A stretch of DNA of 64,000 bases from Halalkalibacter oceani (GCF_023715705.1 NZ_JAMBOS010000006.1:147696-211695); one strand, 5' to 3'; counted from the stretch's first letter, positions 17,528-26,417 are shown. Numbers and translations: made by a program. Notes: generated by a model not told the origin, from the letters alone.

Positions 17528-17806
17528 ATGGGAGTAATTTCGAATTATTTTGGCCCTTTTTTCATGCAACTGGTTATTGTCCCTTTTTTTGTGATCGGGT
17601 CAGGGGTTTTTATTGCTATCCTCATAAAAAAAGTGTTGGTTGCTCCCATAGTAACATTACTATTAAATGTATCGTATGAAGTCTGGTATAGTAATTATTA
17701 TTATCCGCATTTAGAAATGTCTCTGACAACCTGGAACATTGTATTACCGGTTTTATCCTTTCTTATTTGTTGGTTAATTATGTTTATTAGAAAATTGCTA
17801 AAATGA
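17528..17806 (+). CDS. Small membrane protein, DUF2651-like
   Basis: ATG at 17528 follows AGGAGGAGGAATTTGG; the GTG at 17507 precedes that site and is less likely. The 92-residue product has three hydrophobic segments, a YEVWYSNYYYPHL loop and a C-terminal IMFIRKLLK. The size and pattern recall the DUF2651 family of small Bacillus membrane proteins, without known function. The region is AT-rich and follows an ECF sigma/anti-sigma pair, but 260 bp separate them, so it is probably a separate unit. Confidence 0.65.
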   Translation: MGVISNYFGPFFMQLVIVPFFVIGSGVFIAILIKKVLVAPIVTLLLNVSYEVWYSNYYYPHLEMSLTTWNIVLPVLSFLICWLIMFIRKLLK

Positions 17807-18012
17807 TTTTTTAATATAATAACGCTCCTCGGTCCATGATGAGGACTGACCGTCAATGCAAATCAACCGATGTTTTGACTTGTTGTCCCGACAGTTTTTG
17901 CCGGGGGAATTTCTATGTTAGATAACCTTACATGGTTTTTGGTTTTACACAAGGAATCGGTTTTCTTTTGTCAAAATAAGTAGGTTGATTGAACTATTTT
18001 GGGGGGATGACC

Positions 18013-19014
18013 GTGATTGGGGAAAAAGAGCTCAATGTATCCAAGCTGTGGAGTGAACTTAAAGAGCTATATAATCAAATGGAAGGGTCCATTAAAACGA
18101 CAAATCGAATTTCAACCCATGCCAATTTGCTGGCACTGAACTCTGGGATTGAGGCGGCAAGGGCCGGGGAGGCAGGGCGTGGCTTTTCAGTTGTGGCAAA
18201 CGAAATAAAAAAGTTTGCCGATGAGAATCTTAAAGCGAATACGATCAATAATCAGCTGATCCGTACCATTCAAGAAAAGACAAATGAAGTGATAGCGGTC
18301 CGCACCGTCGATGTCGCTTTTGATACGATTGATAAGATTGATCGAAATTTATTTGAGCGCAACTGTGATGTACAGGCATGGACAACGTTTACAGCGGTTA
18401 AAAATTGCTTGCTGGAGCCTGGTCCGGGGACGATTTCTGAAGCGGAGACGCTGCTCAGTCAGCTGCAAAAAATTTATACGGTCTACTACGATTTGACGAT
18501 TGTCAATCTTGACGGAAGCGTCGTCGCTTCGGGTACCAACACGAGCCTGACCGGGCTTGATTTTTCGACGGCGAGATGGTTTCAACAGACGCTTGAATCA
18601 GGGAAAGTGTATGCTTCTGACATGTATCACGCGCCTGCCGTCCAGGGCTTCACGATGAATTATGCCGCTTCGATATTCGATCATTCCAATGCTGTCATCG
18701 GCGTTCTGACGACATGGTTTAACTGGGATTACATTTATGACATCATTGACGAAGTCAAAATTGATGAGAAGACGGAGCTTTATTTAATTAATAAAGACGG
18801 GATGGTGATTGCGTCGAAGAAAAGGGAGGATATTTTAAATAAAGACCTCGGTTCCTTAACCGCGGTACAGCTGCTTAAACAGGGGAAAACAACGATCGGC
18901 TATCAGCATGAATCGGTGGAAGGAAAGCGGAAAATAATCGCGTACTGCAAAACAAAAGGATACAATGATTATGAAGGAAAAGGCTGGTCGGTCATTGTCA
19001 GTGAACAGACATAA
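18013..19014 (+). CDS. Soluble chemoreceptor-like protein: MCP tip followed by a Cache-type domain
   Basis: This protein of about 333 residues has an unusual order. The N-terminus (about residues 10-85) contains the chemoreceptor signalling tip ([20 protein letters not shown], then [15 protein letters not shown]). A C-terminal region of about 180 residues resembles a Cache/PDC sensor ([51 protein letters not shown]). No membrane helix is visible, so it would be cytoplasmic. In classical MCPs the Cache domain is N-terminal and extracellular. GTG at 18013 is chosen because GGGGGG lies about six bases before; ATG 18007 and TTG 17989 are alternatives. It probably feeds CheA/CheW, but the shortened hairpin may not support arrays. 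Confidence 0.75.
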   Translation: MIGEKELNVSKLWSELKELYNQMEGSIKTTNRISTHANLLALNSGIEAARAGEAGRGFSVVANEIKKFADENLKANTINNQLIRTIQEKTNEVIAVRTVDVAFDTIDKIDRNLFERNCDVQAWTTFTAVKNCLLEPGPGTISEAETLLSQLQKIYTVYYDLTIVNLDGSVVASGTNTSLTGLDFSTARWFQQTLESGKVYASDMYHAPAVQGFTMNYAASIFDHSNAVIGVLTTWFNWDYIYDIIDEVKIDEKTELYLINKDGMVIASKKREDILNKDLGSLTAVQLLKQGKTTIGYQHESVEGKRKIIAYCKTKGYNDYEGKGWSVIVSEQT

Positions 19015-19052
19015 GTGATTTCGCGATGCATGATGAAATTTTCAAAATAAAC

Positions 19053-19081
19053 TTGAAAAGCTTTGGCGGATGTAGTATGAT
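19053..19081 (+). promoter_or_regulatory. SigA-type promoter of the T-box/leuA unit
   Basis: TTGAAA (19053-19058) and TATGAT (19076-19081) are spaced by 17 bp, just upstream of the T-box stem I. Confidence 0.7.
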
Positions 19082-19092
19082 TTTGCCAACAC

Positions 19093-19378
19093 TTAAAATA
19101 CGACGAAGAGGAATAGTACGATTTTCGAAGCGCTCAGAGAGCTGTTGGGTGGTGAAAAACAGCCGTGGAAAAAATCCGAACTCGCCTTGAAGTAGCTCGC
19201 TGAAATGATAGTAGGTGGAGACGGTTCCTATCCGTTATAATAGGAGGATATAAGGGCAAACAGCCCCGTATCTGTTAAAGCTGCATACCGGTTTCCGGTA
19301 TGAAATCAGAGTGGTACCGCGTAAGATGTCACAGTCTTTCGTCTCTATTGTCGATAGGGATGGAAGGCTTTTTTGTTT
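19093..19378 (+). ncRNA. T-box leader, probably leucine-specific
   Basis: Typical T-box elements occur in order: GCTCAGAGAGCTG and GGGTGGTG of stem I, a GAACTC specifier-loop segment with a plausible CUC leucine codon, the antiterminator consensus TGGTACCGCG at 19312-19321, and a 13-bp terminator stem (CTTTCGTCTCTAT/ATAGGGATGGAAG, 19338-19368) followed by TTTTTTG. Uncharged tRNA-Leu would favour antitermination and expression of the downstream 2-isopropylmalate synthase. The specifier was assigned by eye and by its fit to the gene; stem I was not folded. Confidence 0.88.
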
Positions 19379-19409
19379 TATTAATGCGAAAAGAAAGGGT
19401 GGTTTAAAC

Positions 19410-21110
19410 ATGAAAAATGTAAACAAATATGCCAGAGGGTATTTCGTCCCGCCGGTAACAAGCATGAAATGGAGCGAGAAGGAATATATTACAGAGGCTC
19501 CGGTCTGGTGCAGTGTCGATTTGCGTGATGGAAACCAGGCGCTTGTCGTGCCAATGAGTCTGGAAGAGAAGCTGAAATATTTTCAATTATTAGTCGATAT
19601 CGGCTTTAAAGAGATTGAGGTTGGCTTCCCGGCTGCTTCTGAAACAGAGTATGCGTTTTTACGGACACTGATTGAAGAAAATCTAATTCCAGATGATGTG
19701 ACGATTCAGGTGTTGACTCAGTCACGCGACCATATTATTAAGAAAACATTTGAATCGCTGCGCGGGGCGAACAAAGCGGTAGTCCATTTATATAATTCCA
19801 CATCGGTCGCTCAGCGTGAGCAGGTCTTCCGCAAATCAAAAGAGGAAATTATCGAAATTGCCGTATCCGGCGCGAAGCTTCTTCAGAAATACGCGGCTGA
19901 AACCGAAGGGAACTTCATGTTCCAGTATTCGCCTGAAAGCTTTACCGGAACAGAAATGGAATTCGCGCTCGAGATCTGTAATCGCGTGCTTGATGTGTGG
20001 CAGCCTACCGCTGAACAGCCGGTGATTATCAATTTACCGGCGACGGTCTCGTTTTCAATGCCGCATGTGTACGCCAGTCAGATTGAGTATATGAGCGATA
20101 ACTTGCATTTCCGCGAGAATGTCATTGTCTCTGTCCACCCTCACAATGACCGCGGGACAGGGGTCGCGGATGCCGAGCTGGCGATGCTTGCCGGGGCGCA
20201 GCGAGTCGAAGGAACACTATTTGGTAACGGTGAACGAACAGGGAATGTCGATATTGTTACGCTTGCGCTGAACATGTATTCACACGGTGTTGATCCGAAG
20301 CTGGACTTCAGCAATATCCGTGAGATTATTGCAACGTATGAGCCATTAACTAGAATGAAGGTGCATGAGCGTCACCCTTATGGAGGCGATCTTGTCTTTA
20401 CCGCTTTTTCCGGGTCGCATCAGGATGCGATCGCCAAAGGGATGAAATGGCGCGAGGATCATAAGAAGGATACATGGAATGTCCCGTACTTGTTAATTGA
20501 TCCGAAGGACATCGGCCGCGAATACGAGGGTGACATCATTCGGATTAACAGCCAGTCGGGAAAGGGCGGCATCGGCTATGTGCTTGAGCAGCAATACGGC
20601 TTCGACCTCCCGGCAAAGATGCGTGAGAACTTCGGCTACCGGATTAAGCAAGTATCAGACCGGCAGCATAAAGAACTGCTTCCGGGGGAGATTTACGATA
20701 TTTACTTAAAAGAATACGTCAATCTTACAGCACCGATCGAGTTTATCACATACAGCTTCACTCAGCACGATGACTTTGAAACGACCGTGCAAATGAAAAA
20801 GGATGGCCGTGTGGAAGAGATGAAGGGAAGTGGAAACGGACGTCTAGATGCGATCAGCAACGCCCTTCAGACGAAGCTCGGTATTCGCTACTCGAATTTG
20901 ATCTACAAGGAGCACGCCTTAGAAACTGGCTCAGAATCACGCGCGGCATCCTATGTTGGAATCACAGCCGAAGACGGCACGGTATATTGGGGCTGCGGAA
21001 TTGATGTTGATATTATGACCTCATCCGTCCGAGCACTGTTCAGTGCTGTAAACAAGCTGACTGAAGCTGCAACGGTGCAAAAGCAGGCCGCGGCAACTGC
21101 TAAAATATAA
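19410..21110 (+). CDS. leuA: 2-isopropylmalate synthase, long (LeuA2) type
   Basis: This 566-residue protein catalyses acetyl-CoA + 2-oxoisovalerate to 2-isopropylmalate, the first step of leucine synthesis. It has the HMGL-like TIM barrel (WCSVDLRDGNQALVVPM near residue 35; metal ligands in SVHPHNDRGTG near 245; LFGNGERTGN near 277) and a C-terminal leucine-binding regulatory domain (about 430-560). The length and N-terminal extension match the LeuA2 form of actinobacteria, fungi and some Bacillaceae rather than the ~515-residue B. subtilis LeuA. The ATG at 19410 follows AAGGGTGG. It stands alone, without leuBCD or ilv genes, under its own T-box. Confidence 0.93.
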   Translation: MKNVNKYARGYFVPPVTSMKWSEKEYITEAPVWCSVDLRDGNQALVVPMSLEEKLKYFQLLVDIGFKEIEVGFPAASETEYAFLRTLIEENLIPDDVTIQVLTQSRDHIIKKTFESLRGANKAVVHLYNSTSVAQREQVFRKSKEEIIEIAVSGAKLLQKYAAETEGNFMFQYSPESFTGTEMEFALEICNRVLDVWQPTAEQPVIINLPATVSFSMPHVYASQIEYMSDNLHFRENVIVSVHPHNDRGTGVADAELAMLAGAQRVEGTLFGNGERTGNVDIVTLALNMYSHGVDPKLDFSNIREIIATYEPLTRMKVHERHPYGGDLVFTAFSGSHQDAIAKGMKWREDHKKDTWNVPYLLIDPKDIGREYEGDIIRINSQSGKGGIGYVLEQQYGFDLPAKMRENFGYRIKQVSDRQHKELLPGEIYDIYLKEYVNLTAPIEFITYSFTQHDDFETTVQMKKDGRVEEMKGSGNGRLDAISNALQTKLGIRYSNLIYKEHALETGSESRAASYVGITAEDGTVYWGCGIDVDIMTSSVRALFSAVNKLTEAATVQKQAAATAKI

Positions 21111-21132
21111 CGATTTTTCGCCTTTGTTCGCA

Positions 21133-21171
21133 GGCCGTCTAAGAGGAGAACTGATCTCCTCTTAGACGGCC
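21133..21171. terminator. 17-bp perfect stem-loop after leuA
   Basis: GGCCGTCTAAGAGGAGA and TCTCCTCTTAGACGGCC form a perfect 17-bp stem with a 5-nt loop. It lacks a T tract but its position after the stop codon supports a terminator or 3' stabiliser role. Confidence 0.7.
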
Positions 21172-21275
21172 CGCGCATTGCATAAGCTTGGCCCGGCTCA
21201 ATAATAAGAAGTTGAGTTTTTAGGCATTAAGTGATATATTACATATTAAATTGACGAAAGAGAGGGGAGACGTTT

Positions 21276-22313
21276 TTGGCATCGTTTAAAATTGGGATTA
21301 CGCGGGATTTTCTAAATCCGGACGGGGAATTGAAGGCGGATATCGGCCTTGATTTACTTGATCAGCACCCGCAGATCGAATACGAATTTTTCAAAGAATA
21401 TAAGAGTGTCGTAACGCCGGATCAACTATTGGGGTACGATGCGGTGATCAGCCTGTATCCAAGCTATACGAAGGAATCCTTCAAGGGTGTGACGCGGCTG
21501 GCGGCGATTGCCCGGGCAGGAGTCGGCTATAACAATGTCGATTTAGCAGCCTGTACCGAGTCTGACATTATCTGTTTTACTGCCCCGAAAGCAGTACGGA
21601 GACCGATGGCTGTTTCAATATTGACATTTTTGCTCACGTTGAGCTCGCGGGTGATGGAAAAAGACCGGATTGTCCGTCAGGGAACGTGGGAGGAGACGCC
21701 GAATTACATGGGAATCGGCCTTGTCAACAAAGTGGTCGGCTCGGTTGGACTCGGAGGAATTGCGCGGGAATTCTTTTCTATCGCCAAGCCATTAAAGTTC
21801 AAGGCGATCGCTTATGACCCTTATGTTTCACCAGAGGAAGCGCAGGCGCTCGGAGTCGAACTCGTTGAATTGGATGCGTTGTTGCAGCAGGCTGATTTTG
21901 TCAGTGTCAGTTGTCCGTTGCTTGATTCTACCTACCATTTAATTGGTGAGCGGGAGCTTTCCTTGATGAAGCCGACGGCGTTTTTAATTAATACTTCGCG
22001 TGGTCCGGTCATCGACCAGCAGGCACTCACCGTTTGCCTCGAGGAACGCCGGATTCAAGGTGCAGCACTTGATGTGTTTGAAACGGAGCCGCTTGATCCG
22101 GATGATCGATTAACCCGGCTTGATAATGTCGTACTCGCCCCGCATGCGATTGGTTTTACCGATGAATTATTCCGCGGACTTGGCGAAGAGGATATTCGTG
22201 GGCTTATCCGTCTTTCCCAGGGGCTTATTCCAGACAGCGTCGTCAACCCGGCAGCATTAACTCGTCCGGGCTTTCAGCAAAAACTCGCACGCTATCAAGC
22301 TACGAAACGATAA
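21276..22313 (+). CDS. D-isomer-specific 2-hydroxyacid dehydrogenase
   Basis: This 345-residue protein starts at a TTG preceded by GAGAGGGGAGA. The NAD(P)-binding domain is central (VGLGGIAREFF near residue 153, in the place of the usual GxGxxG). The catalytic Arg is in INTSRGPVIDQQAL (near 240), Glu in DVFETEPLD (near 267) and His in LAPHAIGFTDE (near 288). The family reduces 2-oxoacids or oxidises D-2-hydroxyacids. A cre-like site and an HpcH/HpaI aldolase gene follow immediately, so the natural substrate may be a sugar-acid breakdown product such as glyoxylate, hydroxypyruvate or tartronate semialdehyde. That is inference from context. Confidence 0.88.
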   Translation: MASFKIGITRDFLNPDGELKADIGLDLLDQHPQIEYEFFKEYKSVVTPDQLLGYDAVISLYPSYTKESFKGVTRLAAIARAGVGYNNVDLAACTESDIICFTAPKAVRRPMAVSILTFLLTLSSRVMEKDRIVRQGTWEETPNYMGIGLVNKVVGSVGLGGIAREFFSIAKPLKFKAIAYDPYVSPEEAQALGVELVELDALLQQADFVSVSCPLLDSTYHLIGERELSLMKPTAFLINTSRGPVIDQQALTVCLEERRIQGAALDVFETEPLDPDDRLTRLDNVVLAPHAIGFTDELFRGLGEEDIRGLIRLSQGLIPDSVVNPAALTRPGFQQKLARYQATKR

Positions 22314-22314
22314 T

Positions 22315-22330
22315 TTGAAAGCGTTTACGA
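22315..22330 (+). promoter_or_regulatory. cre-like site between dehydrogenase and aldolase genes
   Basis: TTGAAAGCGTTTACGA matches the CcpA cre consensus (TGNAANCGNWWNC). It starts two bases after the dehydrogenase stop. It could repress the aldolase promoter or act as a roadblock. Confidence 0.6.
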
Positions 22331-22348
22331 AGAAAAGGAGCCAGAATA

Positions 22349-23128
22349 ATGAGAAAAAATCATGTGAAAGAAGCACTTGCAGCAGGGAAAACGGCGATTG
22401 GCACGATGGTGTTTGAATTTAATACTCCAGGAGTCGCCGCGATTTTGGAGCAGACCGGAGCGGATTTTGTTATCTATGATATGGAGCATAGCGGCATTGG
22501 AATGGACTCGATGCGCCAGCTAATGAGCTATAATCGGGGTGCTTCCATTCTTCCTTTCGTCCGGGTGCCGGATAGCCAGTATAGCCATTTGAGCCGAATT
22601 CTCGATATCGGGGCGCTGGGGCTGATGATTCCTTTTGTTGAAACAAAGGAACAGGCAAAACGCATTATCGATGCAACCAAATATGGTCCGCTTGGCAAAA
22701 GAGGGACAGCCTTCAGCCTTGCCCACGATGATTTTATTGGTGGAGACATTTCAGCGAAAATGAAACGAAGCAATCAGGAGACATTAATCATCGCTCAAAT
22801 CGAGAATGAAACCGGGCTTGGCAATGTCGAGGAAATCACGGCAACGGAGGGTGTTGATGTCGTCTTTGTCGGAAACCTCGATCTCTCGCAATCTATGGGA
22901 ATTAGCGGGCAATACGATCACCCGCGTTTACTTCAGGCGATGGAGCATGTCGTCGAAGTTTGCGAGAAGCACGGCAAAGCAGCAGGCTGTTTTGTCGCGG
23001 ACGTGGAAGCGGCGATTTACTGGAAAGAAAAAGGCTACCGTTTTATCGCTTATTCAGGCGACGTCTGGCTGTACCAGCAGGCCGTAAAGCAGGGGATTGC
23101 TGCGATTCGCAATTCTCGTCATAAATGA
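22349..23128 (+). CDS. HpcH/HpaI-family class II aldolase
   Basis: This 259-residue TIM-barrel aldolase matches HpaI/GarL/RhmA-type enzymes that cleave 2-keto-3-deoxy acids (or 4-hydroxy-2-oxoheptanedioate) into pyruvate plus an aldehyde, using a divalent metal. Key segments are VIYDMEHSGIGMD (His base near residue 48), LPFVRVPD (Arg binding pyruvate, near 70), IAQIENETGL (metal-binding Glu) and VFVGNLDLSQSMG (metal-binding Asp). The ATG follows AAAGGAGCCAGAATA. The position beside a hydroxyacid dehydrogenase, a cre-like site, and the dehydratases at 8.3 and 27.5 kb supports a dehydratase-aldolase-reductase route for sugar acids. Confidence 0.88.
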   Translation: MRKNHVKEALAAGKTAIGTMVFEFNTPGVAAILEQTGADFVIYDMEHSGIGMDSMRQLMSYNRGASILPFVRVPDSQYSHLSRILDIGALGLMIPFVETKEQAKRIIDATKYGPLGKRGTAFSLAHDDFIGGDISAKMKRSNQETLIIAQIENETGLGNVEEITATEGVDVVFVGNLDLSQSMGISGQYDHPRLLQAMEHVVEVCEKHGKAAGCFVADVEAAIYWKEKGYRFIAYSGDVWLYQQAVKQGIAAIRNSRHK

Positions 23129-23139
23129 AGTCCGGCATA

Positions 23140-24549
23140 CTACCTTTTTCGGGGGGTGAAATTCGCCTCTAGTAAGGCCCAGTTTTGCGGATAAGGATAG
23201 CCCAGCGCCCAGTAGCTGACTCCACGTAGTTGAAACTCTTTAATTAGGTCAAATTTCGTCTGGGCGCTGCGGGCATCCTCAAACCAAACCTCATGAGCCT
23301 GCCCGCTTTCATCCGTATAACGGAAAAAGGGAGCCTGGGTATCTGCATCATATTGGATAGGCGCGCGATAACGAATTGCCCGTTGCACAGCTTCCTGCGG
23401 GCTGAACGTTTCCGCTTCCTGGCCCTCGACATGGGGGAGGAGCCAGTCACGCGCATAAATTTGAAATCCTAAAAAAATCTTCTCAGCTGGCATGACAGAT
23501 AACGCATATTCAACGACCTGTCTCATATTGGATAGTGGCGAGATCGCTTGAGGCGGACCAAGCCGGTAGCCCCATTCATAAGTCATTAATATGACGAAAT
23601 CAACGATCCGGCCATGGGCCTCATAATCATGAGCCTCATAGAGCAGGCCGGCCTGACCGGCACTTGTTTTCGGGGCGACGGCGGTTGAAACAAAATAACC
23701 ATCCGGATGAAGGCGGGCAACAACCCGCTCGAGAAATTGGTTATACAATTCTCGGTCATCAGGCAGAACATTTTCAAAATCGACATTTATACCGCTATAT
23801 CCTTTTTCTCGCATAATCGTCACAATGTTGGTCAGCAGCCGCTCCTGCAAATCAGTGTTCGCCAAAATCGTGTGAGCTAAATTGGAACCTGCTTCGGTTG
23901 ATGTGAAATTGGTAACGGCCATCATCGGTATCACTTGATTTTCCCAGGCTGCTGCGATTGTCAGCTCATCCTCAACCGGCTCAAGCTCTCCCGTTTCCGT
24001 TATCATATAAGCGAATGGACTCATATACGTAAGCAAAGGACTGAGGGAGGCGATAGTCCGGGCCGCATCCTGATCCTCTTGATAGGTGTACGCGTTGACT
24101 TCAATGACCGGTCGCGGCCGAGGAATCAGCAAAGGGGAACCCGGGTAAATCAAATTTGCTTCGGAAAGCTGGTTTTCAGCTACAAGCGCTTCGACTGTCG
24201 TACCAAAATGGTTGGCAATATGGGAAAGTGTATCGTGAGGCTGAACGATATAGTGAACAGGTGGAATAATCAGTGTTTCTCCGGGGTAAAGCAGATTGGG
24301 ATTCAATGACGGGTTGGCGATAATGATTGCCTGGGCCGAGACCCCGTATTGTGCGGCAATCGTCGAAAGCGTATCACCAGGCTTAATGACATAGGAGCTT
24401 CCAGCCGCAGGAATAATCAGCGTCTGACCGTTAACGAGCTGGTTTGGGTCCTCGAGTTGGTTCAGCTCGATGATCGTCTGAATGTTCACATTGTAATAGC
24501 CGGCAATTTGCCAGAGCGTCTCTCCGCCCCATACGACATGAATGACCAT
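23140..24549 (-). CDS. Triple-LysM GH18 cortex-lytic-type hydrolase (SleL/YaaH-like)
   Basis: From the ATG at 24549 (GATGGAGGGGCTGCT upstream) the protein is 469 residues without a signal peptide. It carries three N-terminal LysM domains (about residues 2-47, 50-96 and 97-143; each ending ..LIIP or LLIP) and a C-terminal GH18 domain (about 150-460) with the catalytic SGINVDFENVLPDD segment. This is the architecture of the SleL/YaaH spore N-acetylglucosaminidases, which usually have two LysM repeats; here there are three. Such proteins are spore-coat-associated and act on cortex fragments during germination. It faces the aldolase gene convergently. Confidence 0.9.
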   Translation of the reverse strand: MVIHVVWGGETLWQIAGYYNVNIQTIIELNQLEDPNQLVNGQTLIIPAAGSSYVIKPGDTLSTIAAQYGVSAQAIIIANPSLNPNLLYPGETLIIPPVHYIVQPHDTLSHIANHFGTTVEALVAENQLSEANLIYPGSPLLIPRPRPVIEVNAYTYQEDQDAARTIASLSPLLTYMSPFAYMITETGELEPVEDELTIAAAWENQVIPMMAVTNFTSTEAGSNLAHTILANTDLQERLLTNIVTIMREKGYSGINVDFENVLPDDRELYNQFLERVVARLHPDGYFVSTAVAPKTSAGQAGLLYEAHDYEAHGRIVDFVILMTYEWGYRLGPPQAISPLSNMRQVVEYALSVMPAEKIFLGFQIYARDWLLPHVEGQEAETFSPQEAVQRAIRYRAPIQYDADTQAPFFRYTDESGQAHEVWFEDARSAQTKFDLIKEFQLRGVSYWALGYPYPQNWALLEANFTPRKR

Positions 24550-24640
24550 AGCAGCCCCTCCATCAAGATTATGGTCTACTATATGCTGCATTCTACAAAA
24601 TATGACAGTCATAATTTGTCCACATTCTCATAAAAAAACC

Positions 24641-24669
24641 TTGACATTTCTGTGAACGATCGCTATGAT
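24641..24669 (+). promoter_or_regulatory. Strong SigA-type promoter for the drug-exporter leader
   Basis: Consensus TTGACA (24641-24646), a 17-bp spacer and TATGAT (24664-24669). This is the best SigA match I noticed in the window and drives about 270 nt of leader before the exporter start. Confidence 0.85.
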
Positions 24670-24701
24670 TATGATGATTACAAGCCGGAAGGGTGGTTAC
24701 C

Positions 24702-24713
24702 ATGATCTACTAA
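24702..24713 (+). CDS. Putative three-codon leader peptide (Met-Ile-Tyr)
   Basis: ATG ATC TAC TAA follows AAGGGTGG with five bases between, inside the structured leader of the MFS exporter. A GTG two codons upstream in the same frame could lengthen it to five codons. Very short upstream ORFs are known to sense ribosome-targeting antibiotics in other Firmicute leaders; here that is inference. Confidence 0.4.
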   Translation: MIY

Positions 24714-24754
24714 TCCTATTGAAGAAGAGATTATTAATCTTCTAAATGAAAAAA

Positions 24755-24783
24755 GACAGTCGCGCTTGCGTTTGTCGTTTTTT
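24755..24783 (+). terminator. Intrinsic terminator inside the exporter leader
   Basis: GACAGTCGC-GCTT-GCGTTTGTC forms a stem with a GT/TT internal mismatch, followed directly by GTTTTTT. It lies about 165 bp upstream of the exporter start, so it would cut off transcription unless relieved. Confidence 0.65.
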
Positions 24784-24946
24784 GAATAGGATTGGATAAA
24801 ATCATGGTATTTTTCATATAGCTGATAAATCATAAGCCTTTTTTTGCATGAAAGGCTTGTCTCTTATAGTGCTGTATATACGCATGGTTGTCCTCCTGTT
24901 CAGAAATGATAAGGAGTTTTTTTATTTTATTCACCTGGAGGAGCCA

Positions 24947-26392
24947 ATGAACCCTACTATGAAGACGAAGCCGATCCTGATCACGTTTATGATCGGGGCA
25001 TTCTTTGCTATTTTAAACGAAACATTGCTCAATATTGCGTTGACGGAATTGATGGCTGTTTTTTCGATTGAGACTCACACGGTCCAATGGATGGTGACCG
25101 GATTTATGCTCGTCATGGGAGTATTAATGCCTGTTTCCGCTTTGTTGATTCAATGGTTTACGACAAGACAAATGTTTATCGGGGTCATGTCGATCTTTTT
25201 ACTCGGGACGACGATCGCCGCCTGCGCCCTTAACTTTCCGATGCTGCTTGTTGGCCGGATGGTCCAGGCCGTTGGAACGGGGCTGTTAATCCCGGTTATT
25301 TTTAATGCTTTGCTGTTAATCTATCCAGTCGAAGTGCGCGGGAAGATCCTGGGGACATTCGGTCTTGTGATTATGTTCGCCCCGGCGCTCGGACCGACGT
25401 TATCAGGTGTGATCGTTGATTTGCTTGGCTGGCGCTGGTTATTCATCTCTGTTATCCCGTTTGCCATTTTCTCGATTTTATTCGCGTTGAAATATTTACA
25501 AAATGTCGGAGAGGTGACCCGACCGAAAGCCGATATTCTTTCGATTGTCCTCTCAAGCATCGGAATCGGTGGAATTGTGTATGCGTTTAGCAGCGCCGGA
25601 GAAAGTGGACAAGGGTTTACGTCGACAGCCGTGCTGGTGATCATTGTGATCAGCCTGCTGTCGCTGATTTTCTTCGTCCGGCGTCAGCTTAGGCTGGAGG
25701 AACCGCTTCTTGACGTTCGTGTCTTCACGTATCGCAATTATGCCCAGGGCGTTACCGTGTTTGTCATTGTTGTCATGGCAATGTTCGCCTCTGAGATCAT
25801 CATGCCAATGTATTTACAAGGCCCTCTCGGCTTTTCTGCGAAACTTGCCGGGTTACTGCTTTTACCGGGAGCGTTGTTAAGCGGACTGCTGTCTCCAGTG
25901 ATGGGCACGTTGTTTGACCGCTTTGGTCCGAGAAAACTGATTATACCGGGTTCGACTGTCTTAGTCGCGGTAATGATTTTCTTCAGCACGATTGACCCGT
26001 CGCTTTCGGCGTGGACTTTTATGCTCGTCTATTTGGTGCTGATGGTGGCGATAACCTCAATCATGATGCCGGCAGAAACGAATGCGTTAAATGATTTACC
26101 TGTACATTTATATCCACATGGTACAGCGATTGCGACCACGATGCAGCCGATTGCTGGAGCGCTCGGTGTTTCGATTTTTGTTAGTATCGTGTCACAGGGT
26201 AGCAACCGTTTTATTGAATCCCAGACCGGACCGGTCACCCAGCAGATGCTTGATGAAGCAATGACAATCGGCGTTCACCATGCCTACTGGTTTGCGATTG
26301 CGTTAAGCGTCACGGCGTTATTCATCGCGCTATTTATGAAAAAAGCAATCAGTCCGGATGGCGGGCAGCAGCAGGGAGGCGCCCTTCATTAA
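24947..26392 (+). CDS. DHA2-family (EmrB/QacA) multidrug MFS exporter
   Basis: This 481-residue protein has about 14 membrane segments, as expected of DHA2 drug:H+ antiporters (LmrB/MdtP type). Visible motifs are LNETLLNIALTELM in TM1 (motif D1), LLVGRMVQAVGTGLLIPV (motif A/B region) and a motif C-like APALGPTLSGVIVD. The ATG at 24947 follows CTGGAGGAGCCA, so upstream in-frame codons from 24848 are leader sequence. It expels lipophilic antibiotics in studied relatives; the substrate here is not known. Expression is probably set by the attenuator-like leader. The gene ends before a strong terminator. Confidence 0.92.
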   Translation: MNPTMKTKPILITFMIGAFFAILNETLLNIALTELMAVFSIETHTVQWMVTGFMLVMGVLMPVSALLIQWFTTRQMFIGVMSIFLLGTTIAACALNFPMLLVGRMVQAVGTGLLIPVIFNALLLIYPVEVRGKILGTFGLVIMFAPALGPTLSGVIVDLLGWRWLFISVIPFAIFSILFALKYLQNVGEVTRPKADILSIVLSSIGIGGIVYAFSSAGESGQGFTSTAVLVIIVISLLSLIFFVRRQLRLEEPLLDVRVFTYRNYAQGVTVFVIVVMAMFASEIIMPMYLQGPLGFSAKLAGLLLLPGALLSGLLSPVMGTLFDRFGPRKLIIPGSTVLVAVMIFFSTIDPSLSAWTFMLVYLVLMVAITSIMMPAETNALNDLPVHLYPHGTAIATTMQPIAGALGVSIFVSIVSQGSNRFIESQTGPVTQQMLDEAMTIGVHHAYWFAIALSVTALFIALFMKKAISPDGGQQQGGALH

Positions 26393-26417
26393 GCAGCAAC
26401 CTGATTATAGACAACTT

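Larger units (their letters stand above)
24676..24808 (+). ncRNA. Attenuator-like structured leader of the MFS exporter
   Basis: The leader has a three-codon ORF (24702-24713) after AAGGGTGG, an internal GAAGA/TCTTC hairpin (24724-24743), an intrinsic terminator (24755-24783) and long-range pairings AATCCTATT/AATAGGATT (24712-24720 with 24785-24793) and ACCATGAT/ATCATGGT (24699-24706 with 24801-24808). The long-range stem would enclose the terminator and sequester the small ORF's start codon. This suits ribosome-mediated or ligand-responsive attenuation of an antibiotic exporter. I do not recognise a known riboswitch class, and a clear antiterminator was not found. Confidence 0.55.
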
